Shown here: positions 1 to 6,532 of the stretch, one piece after another | Layout of the letters: the number at the start of each line of letters is the position of its first letter | Position numbering within the stretch: the first letter of the stretch is position 1 | Assembly (NCBI GenBank): GCA_904393855.1 | Contig: CAJFNE010000099.1 | Coordinates: 1-7,094 of the forward strand | Reading direction: 5' to 3' | Source: an uncultured Oscillibacter sp. | GTDB lineage: Bacteria; Bacillota; Clostridia; Oscillospirales; Oscillospiraceae | Length of the DNA stretch: 7,094 nucleotides | Notes under the pieces: generated by a model | Databases searched by the model: none | Told to the model about the DNA's origin: nothing | What the model saw: the letters and a program-made list of their open reading frames with translations, nothing else | Position numbers and translations under genes: made by a program

Positions 1-1665
1 GAGGAGCGGATCAAGAAGCTGCTGGAGGAGGTCCAGAAGTCCGGCAACGTGATCCTCTTCATCGATGAGCTGCACACCATTGTGGGTGCCGGCAGCGCCG
101 AGGGCGCTGTGGACGCCGCCAACATCATCAAGCCGGCCCTGGGCCGGGGCGAGATCCAGGTGATCGGCGCCACCACCCTGAACGAGTACCGGAAGTATAT
201 CGAAAAGGATGCCGCCCTGGAGCGCCGGTTCCAGCCGGTGCAGGTGGGCGAGCCCAGCCAGGAGGCGTCCCTGGAGATCCTGAAGGGGCTGCGGGAGAAG
301 TACGAGAAGCACCACGGCCTGCAGATCACCGACGAGGCCCTGGAGGCCGCCGTGCAGCTGTCCGCCCGGTATATCAATGACCGCTTCCTGCCCGACAAGG
401 CCATCGACCTGATGGACGAGGCCGCCAGCCGGGTGCGGATGGAGACGGAGGAGATCTCCCCGGAGCTCAAGAGCCTGGAGGAGAAGATCGCCGCCCTGGC
501 CAAGGACAAGGAGGCCGCCATCGCCAAGCAGGACTACGAGACCGCCGCCAAGCTCCGGGACATCGAGAAGGACTACCAGGAGCAGGTGGAGATGGAGCGG
601 GAGAAGCGCCGCAAGAACAACACGGAGCATCGTCCGGTGAACGCCGACGACATCGCCGCCGTGGTGGCCGGCTGGACCGGCATCCCCGTCACCCGTCTGA
701 CGGAGGACGAGGGCACCCGCCTGCTGCACATGGAGGACACCCTCCACGAGCGGGTGGTGGGCCAGGACGAGGCCGTGAAAGCCGTGGCCCGGGCCATCCG
801 CCGGGGCCGTGTGGGTCTGAAGGACCCCAAGCGTCCCATCGGTTCTTTCCTGTTCCTGGGCCCCACCGGCGTGGGCAAGACGGAGCTGTGCAAGTCCCTG
901 GCCGAGGCCATGTTCGGCGATGAGAACGCCATGATCCGCATCGACATGTCCGAGTACATGGAGCGGCACACGGTGTCCCGCCTGATCGGCTCCCCGCCGG
1001 GCTATGTGGGCCACGAGGAGGGCGGCCAGCTGACGGAGAAGGTCCGCCGCAAGCCCTACTCCGTGGTGCTGTTCGATGAGATCGAGAAGGCCCACGAGGA
1101 CGTGTGGAACATCCTGCTGCAGATCCTGGATGACGGCCGCATCACCGACTCCCAGGGCCGGACGGTGGACTTCAAGAACACCGTCATCGTCATGACCAGC
1201 AACATCGGCGCCCGGAGCCTGACCGCCATGGGCGGGAAGCTGGGCTTCTCCGCTGAGGAGCGGGAGTCCGACCCGGACGCGGAGAAGAAGTTCCAGGCTG
1301 CAAAGGAACAGGTCATGGCGGAGCTGCGCCAGACTTTCCGGCCGGAGCTGCTGAACCGGATCGACGACATCATCGTCTTCCGTCCCCTCAGCGAGGAGGA
1401 CATCCGGGAGGTGGCCCGCCGGATGCTGAAGACCGTCTCCGCCCGGATGGCGGCCATGGGCATCCATCTGGACGCCAGCGACGAGGCCGTGGCCGAGCTG
1501 GCCAAGGAGGGCTTCGACCCCAAGTACGGCGCCCGTCCCCTGCGCCGGGCCATCCAGAGCCAGGTGGAGGACGCCGTGGCCGAGAAGATGCTGGACGGCA
1601 CCCTCAAGGAGGGCGACACCGCCAAGCTCACGGTGGAGGACGACAAGCTCTGCGTCACCAAGTGA
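1..1665 (+). CDS. clpC: ATP-dependent Clp protease ATP-binding subunit ClpC (5'-truncated by window edge)
   Basis: AAA+ unfoldase that feeds substrates to the ClpP peptidase in the cytoplasm. The reading frame is open from base 1, so 554 C-terminal residues are present and roughly 260 (N-domain and first Walker A) are missing. Visible in order (window residue numbers): Walker B of the first ATPase domain (ILFIDE, 18-23); the EYRKYIEKDAALERRF arginine-finger region; a short UVR-type middle domain (about 160-195, QDYETAAKLRD); second Walker A GPTGVGKT (287-294) and Walker B VVLFDE (355-360); sensor region MTSNIG; RPELLNRID; and the C-terminal YGARPLRRAIQ. The tripeptide LGF (414-416, bases 1240-1248) matches the ClpP-docking loop of ClpA/ClpC/ClpX. 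With the short middle domain it argues against the disaggregase ClpB. The GTG at 49 is an internal valine codon, not the start. The gene is followed directly by a terminator, so no radA-like gene is co-transcribed. Whether ctsR-mcsAB lie upstream cannot be seen. Confidence 0.96.
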   Translation, partial: EERIKKLLEEVQKSGNVILFIDELHTIVGAGSAEGAVDAANIIKPALGRGEIQVIGATTLNEYRKYIEKDAALERRFQPVQVGEPSQEASLEILKGLREKYEKHHGLQITDEALEAAVQLSARYINDRFLPDKAIDLMDEAASRVRMETEEISPELKSLEEKIAALAKDKEAAIAKQDYETAAKLRDIEKDYQEQVEMEREKRRKNNTEHRPVNADDIAAVVAGWTGIPVTRLTEDEGTRLLHMEDTLHERVVGQDEAVKAVARAIRRGRVGLKDPKRPIGSFLFLGPTGVGKTELCKSLAEAMFGDENAMIRIDMSEYMERHTVSRLIGSPPGYVGHEEGGQLTEKVRRKPYSVVLFDEIEKAHEDVWNILLQILDDGRITDSQGRTVDFKNTVIVMTSNIGARSLTAMGGKLGFSAEERESDPDAEKKFQAAKEQVMAELRQTFRPELLNRIDDIIVFRPLSEEDIREVARRMLKTVSARMAAMGIHLDASDEAVAELAKEGFDPKYGARPLRRAIQSQVEDAVAEKMLDGTLKEGDTAKLTVEDDKLCVTK

Positions 1666-1696
1666 TCGGGCTGGAAGGCCCATTCCCGGATATGAC

Positions 1697-1731
1697 AAAC
1701 GCCGCTGGAACGAGAGTTCCAGCGGCGTTTT
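1697..1731. terminator. Bidirectional intrinsic terminator between clpC and the MATE gene
   Basis: A perfect 15-bp stem (1697-1711 with 1716-1730) carries a GAGA tetraloop, which fits the stable GNRA class. A TTTT run follows on the + strand (1728-1731) and AAA precedes the stem (1697-1699), giving a short T run on the - strand. It lies 31 nt after the clpC stop and 6 nt beyond the stop of the convergent MATE gene, so it can end both transcripts. Confidence 0.9.
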
Positions 1732-1736
1732 CCCGT

Positions 1737-3104
1737 TCAGTCCCGCAGCAGGGTCCCGTCCGGCACGGACAGCTGCCGCAGGACCCGTAGCTGGATGGGC
1801 ACGGCGCAGGCCAGGGACAGCAGATCGGACACGGACTGGGTGATCTGCACGCCGAAGAGCCCCAGGACATTGGAGAGCAGCAGCACCAGGGGGACGAAGA
1901 AGAGCCCCTGCCGGGCCATGGCCAGGAAGGTGGCGGGCAGGGTGCGGCCGATGGTCTGGAGCATCATGTTGCTCATGGTCAGCCAGCTCATGGTGCAGAA
2001 CGTGACGCACTGGTACCGCAGGGCGGCGGAGCCGATGGCGATGACCTCCGGGTCGTTGCGGAAGAGGGCGATGAGCTGGGGCGCGAACGCGAAGCCCAGG
2101 GCGCTGATGGCCGCCAGAAAGAGGAAAGAGCTCTTGAAGCAGAACCAGAAGCCCTGCCGCACCCGGCTGTAGAACATGGCGCCGTAGTTGAAGCCGCACA
2201 CCGGCTGAAAGCCCTGGCCGAAGCCGATCATGGCGGAGCTGCCGAACGTGGCGATCCGCTGCACCACGCTCATGGCGGCGATGGCGGCATCCCCATAAGG
2301 GCGGATGGCCCAGTTCAGGCAGATGGTGGCGAGGGAGGCCAGGCCCTGCCGGGCCAGAGAGGGAAGACCGCCCTTGACGATCATGATGTAGTAGGACGCC
2401 TGGAACTGGACGCGGGAGATGCGGATGGGCAGGTTGCCGCCCTTGGTGCAGCCCGCCAGCAGCAGGCAGAAGCTGACAAATTGGCTGAAAATCGTGGCCC
2501 AGGCGGCCCCGGCCACGCCCAGGTCCAGGACGAAGATCAGCAGCGGGTCCAGGGCGATATTCAGCACCGCGCCGCTGGCGATGCCCACCATCCCGTAGAG
2601 AGCGCTGCCCTGGAAGCGCAGCTGATTGTTCAGCACCAGGGAGGCGGTCATCCAGGGCGCCCCCAGCAGGATTACCCGCAGGTAGGCCCTGGCATAGGGC
2701 AGGATGGTATCCGTGGAGCCCAGCAGATAGGCCAGCGGGGTGAGAAAAATCTGCCCCAGGATACAGATGGCCAGGCCCGCCGCCAGGGCGGCGAAAAAGC
2801 CGGTGGCGGCCATGTTGGCGGCGGTCTCCTGGCTGTGCCGGCCCAGCTCCCGGGAGATGAAGTTTCCGCTGCCGTGGCCGAAGAAGAAGCCCACCGCCTG
2901 GATCAGGGCCATCAGGGAGAAGACCACCCCCACGGCGGCGGTGGCGCTGTTGCTGTGCATCATCCCCACGAAGAAAGTGTCCGCCATGTTGTAGAAAGCG
3001 GTGACCAGCATGCTGACGATGCAGGGCAGCGCCAGACGGCAGATGAGGCGGCTCACCGGCGCCTCCGTCAGCTCATGAAATTTTTGCTCCCGCTGCTCGT
3101 CCAT
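1737..3104 (-). CDS. MATE family efflux transporter (DinF/MepA-like)
   Basis: Inner-membrane antiporter of 455 residues, the usual MATE length, expected to export cationic drugs or metabolites in exchange for Na+ or H+. The N-terminus PVSRLICRLALPCIVSML followed by FYNMADTFFVG is characteristic of MATE TM1, with the conserved aspartate at residue 42. About twelve hydrophobic segments in two pseudo-symmetric halves follow. The second half begins near GGLPSLARQGLAS, and VQRIATFGSSAMIGFGQGFQPVCGFNYGA matches the repeat-2 TM7-8 signature of the family. The start ATG (3104-3102) follows AGGAGAGGAG with about 5 nt spacing, which fixes the start. The gene is monocistronic, converges on clpC and shares its terminator. 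No adjacent MarR or TetR regulator is visible, so the substrate cannot be inferred; multidrug export is a family-level guess. The + strand frames over this gene are shadows. Confidence 0.94.
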   Translation of the reverse strand: MDEQREQKFHELTEAPVSRLICRLALPCIVSMLVTAFYNMADTFFVGMMHSNSATAAVGVVFSLMALIQAVGFFFGHGSGNFISRELGRHSQETAANMAATGFFAALAAGLAICILGQIFLTPLAYLLGSTDTILPYARAYLRVILLGAPWMTASLVLNNQLRFQGSALYGMVGIASGAVLNIALDPLLIFVLDLGVAGAAWATIFSQFVSFCLLLAGCTKGGNLPIRISRVQFQASYYIMIVKGGLPSLARQGLASLATICLNWAIRPYGDAAIAAMSVVQRIATFGSSAMIGFGQGFQPVCGFNYGAMFYSRVRQGFWFCFKSSFLFLAAISALGFAFAPQLIALFRNDPEVIAIGSAALRYQCVTFCTMSWLTMSNMMLQTIGRTLPATFLAMARQGLFFVPLVLLLSNVLGLFGVQITQSVSDLLSLACAVPIQLRVLRQLSVPDGTLLRD

Positions 3105-3142
3105 GACGGCTCCTCTCCTGCGCTTTACAGATTCTTAACAGA

Positions 3143-3170
3143 AGTATAGCACATCCGCCGGAAAAGGAAA
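3143..3170 (-). promoter_or_regulatory. Putative extended -10 promoter of the MATE gene
   Basis: Read on the minus strand, TGCTATACT gives a good -10 (TATACT, 3148-3143) with the TG of an extended -10. The -35 is poor: TTTCCT at 3170-3165 with 16 nt spacing is the best match. Transcription would start near 3136 and give a leader of about 30 nt, ending in the strong ribosome binding site at 3119-3110. Confidence 0.55.
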
Positions 3171-3206
3171 GCGGATTTTTCAAATCCTGTCCGCGGAAGC
3201 GGCAGG

Positions 3207-3235
3207 GACGGGACAGGCGGCGCGTGCATAGGATG
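3207..3235 (+). promoter_or_regulatory. Possible sigma-K-like (sporulation) promoter of the cysteine-rich gene
   Basis: GACG (3207-3210), exactly 16 nt, then CATAGGATG (3227-3235) resembles the Bacillus sigma-K pattern mACm-16-CATAnnnTA, missing only the last base of the -10. The start would fall near 3240, giving a 40-nt leader. The match is short and the pattern degenerate, so this is suggestive only. No convincing sigma-A promoter was found in the 175-nt gap for this gene. Confidence 0.3.
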
Positions 3236-3239
3236 GAAC

Positions 3240-3254
3240 GTACCCGGCGGGTAC
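3240..3254. repeat. 15-nt palindrome GTACCC-GGC-GGGTAC
   Basis: A perfect inverted repeat with 6-bp arms and a 3-nt centre lies between the putative promoter and the ribosome binding site of the cysteine-rich gene. It could be an operator or a small 5' leader hairpin. No T tract follows, so it is not a terminator. Confidence 0.45.
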
Positions 3255-3279
3255 AATCTCCAGGAAGCGAGGGATTGCT

Positions 3280-3618
3280 TTGCGGATCAGTGAAGCTTAC
3301 GAACACGAGCCCATCCTGCCCTATCAGGCAGAGGACAGCTGCCCCGTGGGCGGCTGCAATAAAACCGGTACTCAATGCGTGGATATCGCCGCGCCGTTTA
3401 CCCTGACGCCCACTGCCGCGGTGGGGGCGGTCACCATCACCTGTCAGGGCAGCCCCAGCATCACCTGCGTCTCGGACGCCTGCGGCAGCAGCTGCACGGT
3501 GACCATGACCCAGCAGATCTGCGTCTCCGTGCCCATCCGCTACGGGGTCAGCCTGACCTCCGGCGAGCCCACCATCACCTGCGCGGACAACAACTGCGTC
3601 GGCTGCGGCTGCTGCTGA
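3280..3618 (+). CDS. Small cysteine-rich protein, unrecognised family, possible spore/surface protein
   Basis: I do not recognise a characterised family. The 112-residue product has 13 cysteines and no signal peptide or membrane segment. After a short acidic N-terminus (about 1-19) and CPVGGC comes a Thr/Ser/Val-rich, probably beta-stranded body with two related strand-Cys units (VTITCQGSPSITC and PTITCADNNC). Between them is QQICVSVPIRYGV, which faintly resembles strands of spore-associated clostridial proteins. The C-terminus CVGCGCC is a dense cysteine cluster suited to metal binding or disulfide cross-linking. The start is TTG: GAGGG (3269-3273) sits 6 nt upstream, and no in-frame ATG occurs before the body of the protein. 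Strong G/C third-position bias supports coding in this frame. The gene stands alone, with its own terminator. A spore coat or exosporium role is inferred from composition and the possible sigma-K promoter; a metal-binding protein is the alternative. Confidence 0.75.
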   Translation: MRISEAYEHEPILPYQAEDSCPVGGCNKTGTQCVDIAAPFTLTPTAAVGAVTITCQGSPSITCVSDACGSSCTVTMTQQICVSVPIRYGVSLTSGEPTITCADNNCVGCGCC

Positions 3619-3649
3619 GACGGGGGAAGCGATATCACACCAGAGCGGC

Positions 3650-3680
3650 AAGGCGGCATGGCCCCAGGCCATGCCGCTTT
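3650..3680 (+). terminator. Intrinsic terminator of the cysteine-rich gene
   Basis: An 11-bp perfect GC-rich stem (3653-3663 with 3667-3677, loop CCA) is extended by weaker outer A-T/G-T pairs and followed by TTT. It lies about 30 nt after the stop codon. The T run is short but the stem is very stable. Confidence 0.75.
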
Positions 3681-3719
3681 GTCATGGAGTAAGATTATGG
3701 GAAGAAACGTTGAAAAAGT

Positions 3720-3749
3720 CTTGAAAATTTTCGAGAAAAACGATATACT
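3720..3749 (+). promoter_or_regulatory. Sigma-A promoter of the aminotransferase-radical SAM operon, with overlapping palindrome
   Basis: TTGAAA (3721-3726), a 17-nt spacer, then TATACT (3744-3749) make a good housekeeping promoter in an AT-rich island. The start should be near 3756, leaving a leader of about 37 nt. The -35 lies inside the near-perfect palindrome CTTGAAAATTTTCGAG (3720-3735, one mismatched pair), a plausible repressor operator. A second TTGAAAA copy lies at 3710. Confidence 0.85.
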
Positions 3750-3792
3750 AAGTAGGATTTGTTAGAGACCATCAACAGAAAGGATGATTCCC

Positions 3793-5067
3793 ATGACCGC
3801 GTATCCCAAGATGAGCGCTGAGGAACGCAAGGCAGAATATGCCCGGGTCTCCCGGGAGTACGAGGAGCTGAAGGCCCGGGGCCTGAACTTGAACATGGCC
3901 CGGGGCAAGCCCGGCAAGGCGCAGCTGGACCTGGTGAGCGACATCTTCCAGCTGATGCAGAGGCCGGAGGACTACGTGTCCGACGGCATCGATGTGCGCA
4001 ACTACGGCGAGCTGCCCGGCCTGCCCGCCGCCCGGCGGCTGTTCGCGGAGATTTTGGGCTGCCGCCCGGAGCAGGTGTTCGTGGGCGGCAACGCCAGTCT
4101 GCAGCTGATGTACGACACCATCTCCAAGGCCTATACCCACGGCCTGCTGCACTCCCCCCGGCCCTGGTGCCGGGAGCCGGCGGTGAAGTTCCTGTGCCCC
4201 GCCCCCGGCTATGACCGCCACTTCAAGATCACGGAGTCTTTCGGCTTCGAACTCGTCACGATCCCCATGACCGACGCGGGCCCCGATATGGACGCGGTAG
4301 AGGCGGCGGTGCGGGACCCGGCGGTGAAGGGCATCTGGTGCGTGCCCAAGTACTCCAACCCCGACGGCATCATCTACTCCGACGAGACGATCCGCCGGAT
4401 GGCGGCCCTGAAGCCCGCCGCGCCGGACTTCACCATCATGTGGGACAACGCCTACTGCATCCACGAGTTCGAGGGGGACTATGTGGAGTTCCCGGACATC
4501 CTGTCGGCGTGCGAGCAGGCCGGCAGTCCCGACATGGTCTTTGAGTTCGCTTCCACCTCCAAGGTGACGCTGCCCGGCGGCGGCATCTCCTGCTTCGCCT
4601 GCTCCCAGGCCAACCTGGCCTACATGGAGAAGCTGATGAGCATCCAGATCATGAGCTTTGACAAGGTGAACCAGCAGCGCCACGTGCTCTATCTCCAGGA
4701 CAAGGCCCACACCTTGGCGCTGATGAAGAAGCACGCCGTCATCATGGGACCCAAGTTCCGCTGCGTGGTGGAGTCCCTGGACCGGGAGATCGCCCCCCTG
4801 GAGATCGCCTCCTGGCGGTGGCCCAAGGGCGGCTACTTCATCTCCCTGTATGCCATGCCCGGCACCGCCAAGCGGACGCTGGAGCTGTGCAAGGCGGCGG
4901 GCGTCACCATGACGGACGCCGGCGCCACCTTCCCCTATGGGAAGGACCCCCAGGACAGCAACATCCGCATCGCCCCCTCCCTGCCCCCGGTGGAGGAGCT
5001 GGAGCAGGCCATCGCGGTGCTGTGCACCTGTCTGAAACTCTCCGCATTGGAGGAATTAGGCGTATGA
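3793..5067 (+). CDS. Class I-c PLP-dependent aminotransferase (aspartate aminotransferase-like)
   Basis: Fold-type I PLP enzyme of 424 residues that closely resembles the class Ic aspartate aminotransferases (Pfam Asp_aminotransf, the Corynebacterium AspT group). It would transfer an amino group between an amino acid and a 2-oxo acid in the cytoplasm. Seen in the sequence: ARGKP near the N-terminus; GGNASLQLMYD, the PLP phosphate loop (about 98-107); PKYSNPDG with N189; DNAY with D218 and Y221, which contact the PLP ring; FASTSKVTLPGGG with the Schiff-base lysine K257 (codon 4561-4563); and NIRIAPS with R392, which binds the substrate carboxylate. All key residues are intact. An ATG at 3784 is in frame but abuts AAAGG. 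The ATG at 3793 has 9 nt spacing and is the better start. The gene is first in a two-gene operon and its end overlaps the next start by 4 nt. The preferred substrate is unknown; aspartate is the family default. Confidence 0.92.
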   Translation: MTAYPKMSAEERKAEYARVSREYEELKARGLNLNMARGKPGKAQLDLVSDIFQLMQRPEDYVSDGIDVRNYGELPGLPAARRLFAEILGCRPEQVFVGGNASLQLMYDTISKAYTHGLLHSPRPWCREPAVKFLCPAPGYDRHFKITESFGFELVTIPMTDAGPDMDAVEAAVRDPAVKGIWCVPKYSNPDGIIYSDETIRRMAALKPAAPDFTIMWDNAYCIHEFEGDYVEFPDILSACEQAGSPDMVFEFASTSKVTLPGGGISCFACSQANLAYMEKLMSIQIMSFDKVNQQRHVLYLQDKAHTLALMKKHAVIMGPKFRCVVESLDREIAPLEIASWRWPKGGYFISLYAMPGTAKRTLELCKAAGVTMTDAGATFPYGKDPQDSNIRIAPSLPPVEELEQAIAVLCTCLKLSALEELGV

Positions 5068-5933
5068 GATATTTTGGAAGAGTGTTCCGTCCCCCCTCTG
5101 AGGCGTACAGCCTCATCGTGCAGGTGACCTACGGCTGCAGCCACAACACCTGCGCTTTCTGCGACATGTACAAGGAGAAGCGGTTCGCCCTCCGGCCCAT
5201 GGACGAGATCCTGGAGGACTTCCGCCTGGCCCGGCAGGCCTACGGCCACGTGGGCCGGATCTTCCTGGCGGACGGCGACGCCCTGGTGCGCAAGGCCAGC
5301 GAGCTCTACACGATCCTGGACACGATCCGGGAGCTGTTCCCGGAGTGTGAGCGGGTCACCGCCTACGGCTCCCCCTCCAGCATCCGCCTGCGGACGGAGG
5401 AGGAGCTGCGGACCCTGCGGGAGAAGAACCTGACCATGATCTACATGGGTCTGGAGTCCGGCAGCGACCAGGTGCTCAAGCTCATGCGCAAGGGCCACCC
5501 CGCCGCCGAGATCATTGAGATGGGCCAGAAGGTCCGCCGCTGCGGCATGGCCCTCTCCGTCACGGCCATCACCGGCCTGGGCGGGCAGCCCCTCCTGGAG
5601 GAGCACGCCATTGAGACGGCCAGGGCTTTCAACGCCATGAACCCGGAGTATATCGGCATGCTGACCCTGGTGGTGGAGGATGGGACCCCCCTGCAGGACT
5701 GGGTGCGCGGCGGCCAGTTCCAGCTGCTGACCCAGCCCCAGGTGCTGGAGGAGACCCGCCTGCTGGTGGAGAACCTGGACAGCCCCGGCAGCGTGTTCCG
5801 GATGAACCACGCCTCCAACTACCTGCTGCTGAAGGGCACGCTGAACCAGGACAAGGCCGCCATGCTGGCGGAGATCGACAAGGCCGAGCGGGGACTGACC
5901 AAGCTCCGTCCTGAATCCTGGCGGGGCGTGTAA
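5064..5933 (+). CDS. Radical SAM protein with CX4CX2C cluster motif, function unknown
   Basis: Cytoplasmic [4Fe-4S] enzyme of 289 residues that should cleave S-adenosylmethionine to a 5'-deoxyadenosyl radical; the substrate is unknown. The cluster motif is CSHNTCAFC (C25, C30, C33), preceded by IVQVTYG and followed by DMYKEKRF. This is the GCSHN-type signature of a widespread small Elp3/HemN-like group, often loosely annotated as oxygen-independent coproporphyrinogen oxidase. The spacing is CX4CX2C instead of the canonical CX3CX2C. LADGDAL (68-74) stands at the SAM-binding beta-2 (GGE-like) position and IYMGLESGSD (126-135) at beta-4. There is no B12 domain or extra Fe-S cluster domain. The ATG overlaps the aminotransferase TGA (ATGA, 5064-5067), and GGAGG (5049-5053) lies inside the upstream gene, so translation is probably coupled. 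Operon membership hints at a shared amino-acid-related pathway, but nothing in the sequence names it. Confidence 0.9.
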   Translation: MRYFGRVFRPPSEAYSLIVQVTYGCSHNTCAFCDMYKEKRFALRPMDEILEDFRLARQAYGHVGRIFLADGDALVRKASELYTILDTIRELFPECERVTAYGSPSSIRLRTEEELRTLREKNLTMIYMGLESGSDQVLKLMRKGHPAAEIIEMGQKVRRCGMALSVTAITGLGGQPLLEEHAIETARAFNAMNPEYIGMLTLVVEDGTPLQDWVRGGQFQLLTQPQVLEETRLLVENLDSPGSVFRMNHASNYLLLKGTLNQDKAAMLAEIDKAERGLTKLRPESWRGV

Positions 5934-5962
5934 GGCGCGAAACCGCGTCCTGACAGTATGGG

Positions 5963-5999
5963 AAAACCCGGACCGTCTCGCCGACGGTCCGGGTCCTTT
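5963..5999. terminator. Bidirectional intrinsic terminator between the radical SAM and RNHCP genes
   Basis: A perfect 12-bp stem (5966-5977 with 5983-5994) has a 5-nt loop. On the minus strand it is followed by TTTT (5966-5963), and on the plus strand by CCTTT. It therefore fits best as the terminator of the minus-strand RNHCP gene, which stops at 5999, but it can also end the radical SAM transcript, 33 nt after its stop. Confidence 0.85.
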
Positions 6000-6406
6000 C
6001 ATGCCTGCTCCGGCGGCTCCGCCAGATGGTCCAGCGGGAAGGGCGGGCTGGCCAGGGGCCTCACCGCCAGGGACAGCAGCAGGGCGGGGTTGTCATCCGC
6101 CGCCACCCGGTTGGAGTGCAGGGTGCCGCAGATGCGGCAGCGGTGGATGATGGCCCACTCGCCGCCCTTGCGGACCCAGACGGAGACCGGCTCCATCAGA
6201 CCGCCGCAGTCGGCGGAGCGGTCGCCGGGCTCGTCGTCCAGGTGGACGCTGGCCAGGCAGTTGGGGCAGTGGTTGCGGTGCTGGGTGCCCGCGCCGGCGG
6301 GCCCTACCGGCCAGCCGCAGGAGCGGCAGGTAAAGACGTCGCCGCAGGGGTCCTGGCGGAAGTCCGCCCGGCGGCGCTTCGGTTTCTGCGGGATGCGTTG
6401 AGACAT
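5999..6406 (-). CDS. RNHCP domain-containing zinc-ribbon-like protein
   Basis: Small cytoplasmic protein of 135 residues carrying the RNHCP signature (RNHCPNC, 44-50), which names the family; its molecular role is not established. Three CxxC knuckles are present: C27/C30 (FTCRSCG), C47/C50 and C90/C93 (HRCRICG). A lone C67 and H88 could complete two zinc sites. Other family-like blocks are CLASVHLD, GDR, CGGLMEP and SNRVAADDNP. The basic N-terminus (KPKRRR) and zinc ribbons suggest nucleic-acid or ribosome contact, which is inference. After residue 107 the protein ends in a hydrophobic, proline-containing tail of about 28 residues. The start is set by AGGAGG (6419-6414) 7 nt before ATG. The gene has its own promoter and sits downstream of, but separated by a terminator from, the HTH gene on the same strand. 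The plus-strand frames here are shadows. Confidence 0.88.
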   Translation of the reverse strand: MSQRIPQKPKRRRADFRQDPCGDVFTCRSCGWPVGPAGAGTQHRNHCPNCLASVHLDDEPGDRSADCGGLMEPVSVWVRKGGEWAIIHRCRICGTLHSNRVAADDNPALLLSLAVRPLASPPFPLDHLAEPPEQA

Positions 6407-6442
6407 GGAACTTCCTCCTTTGCTGATTTCTCCGCTGCTTCC

Positions 6443-6471
6443 AGCATACCGGAGCCCGCCCGCCGGCGCAA
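6443..6471 (-). promoter_or_regulatory. Putative promoter of the RNHCP gene
   Basis: On the minus strand TTGCGC (6471-6466), 17 nt, then TATGCT (6448-6443) is an acceptable sigma-A promoter, with initiation near 6436 and a leader of about 30 nt. A 6-bp inverted repeat (6463-6468 with 6473-6478, loop CAAC) overlaps the -35 and might bind a regulator or be chance in GC-rich DNA. Confidence 0.5.
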
Positions 6472-6486
6472 CCGCCGGGACAGTTC

Positions 6487-6524
6487 AGAAACAAGAAAGC
6501 GCCGCGCGATACCGCGTGGCGCTT
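6487..6524 (-). terminator. Intrinsic terminator of the HTH gene
   Basis: A 12-bp stem with one wobble (6524-6513 with 6508-6497, loop of 4) begins 9 nt past the stop on the minus strand. It is followed by the T-rich run TTTCTTGTTTCT (6498-6487). It separates the HTH transcript from the RNHCP promoter downstream. Confidence 0.85.
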
Positions 6525-6532
6525 GGTCGTAT

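Noticed and set aside
49..51. GTG as the start of a 538-aa protein
   Set aside because: The frame is open to base 1 and encodes further ClpC sequence (EERIKKLLEEVQKSG); the codon is an internal valine just before Walker B.
2481..3149. 222-aa plus-strand ORF inside the MATE gene
   Set aside because: Gln/Gly/His-rich antisense shadow of a clearly recognisable transporter.
3153..3180. ATCCGC/GCGGAT inverted repeat followed by TTTTT
   Set aside because: Only 6 bp with a 12-nt loop, and no plus-strand gene upstream to terminate; probably chance within the MATE promoter.
3252..3257. TACAAT as a sigma-A -10 for the cysteine-rich gene
   Set aside because: No -35 at 16-18 nt, and the start would fall almost on the ribosome binding site.
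3073..3672. 199-aa minus-strand ORF overlapping the cysteine-rich gene
   Set aside because: Low-complexity Ala/Gly/Asp translation typical of GC-rich antisense frames. It overlaps the MATE start and the terminator, and has no supporting ribosome binding site.
3772..4734. 320-aa minus-strand ORF opposite the aminotransferase
   Set aside because: Val/His/Gly-rich antisense shadow; the plus strand carries every aminotransferase catalytic motif.
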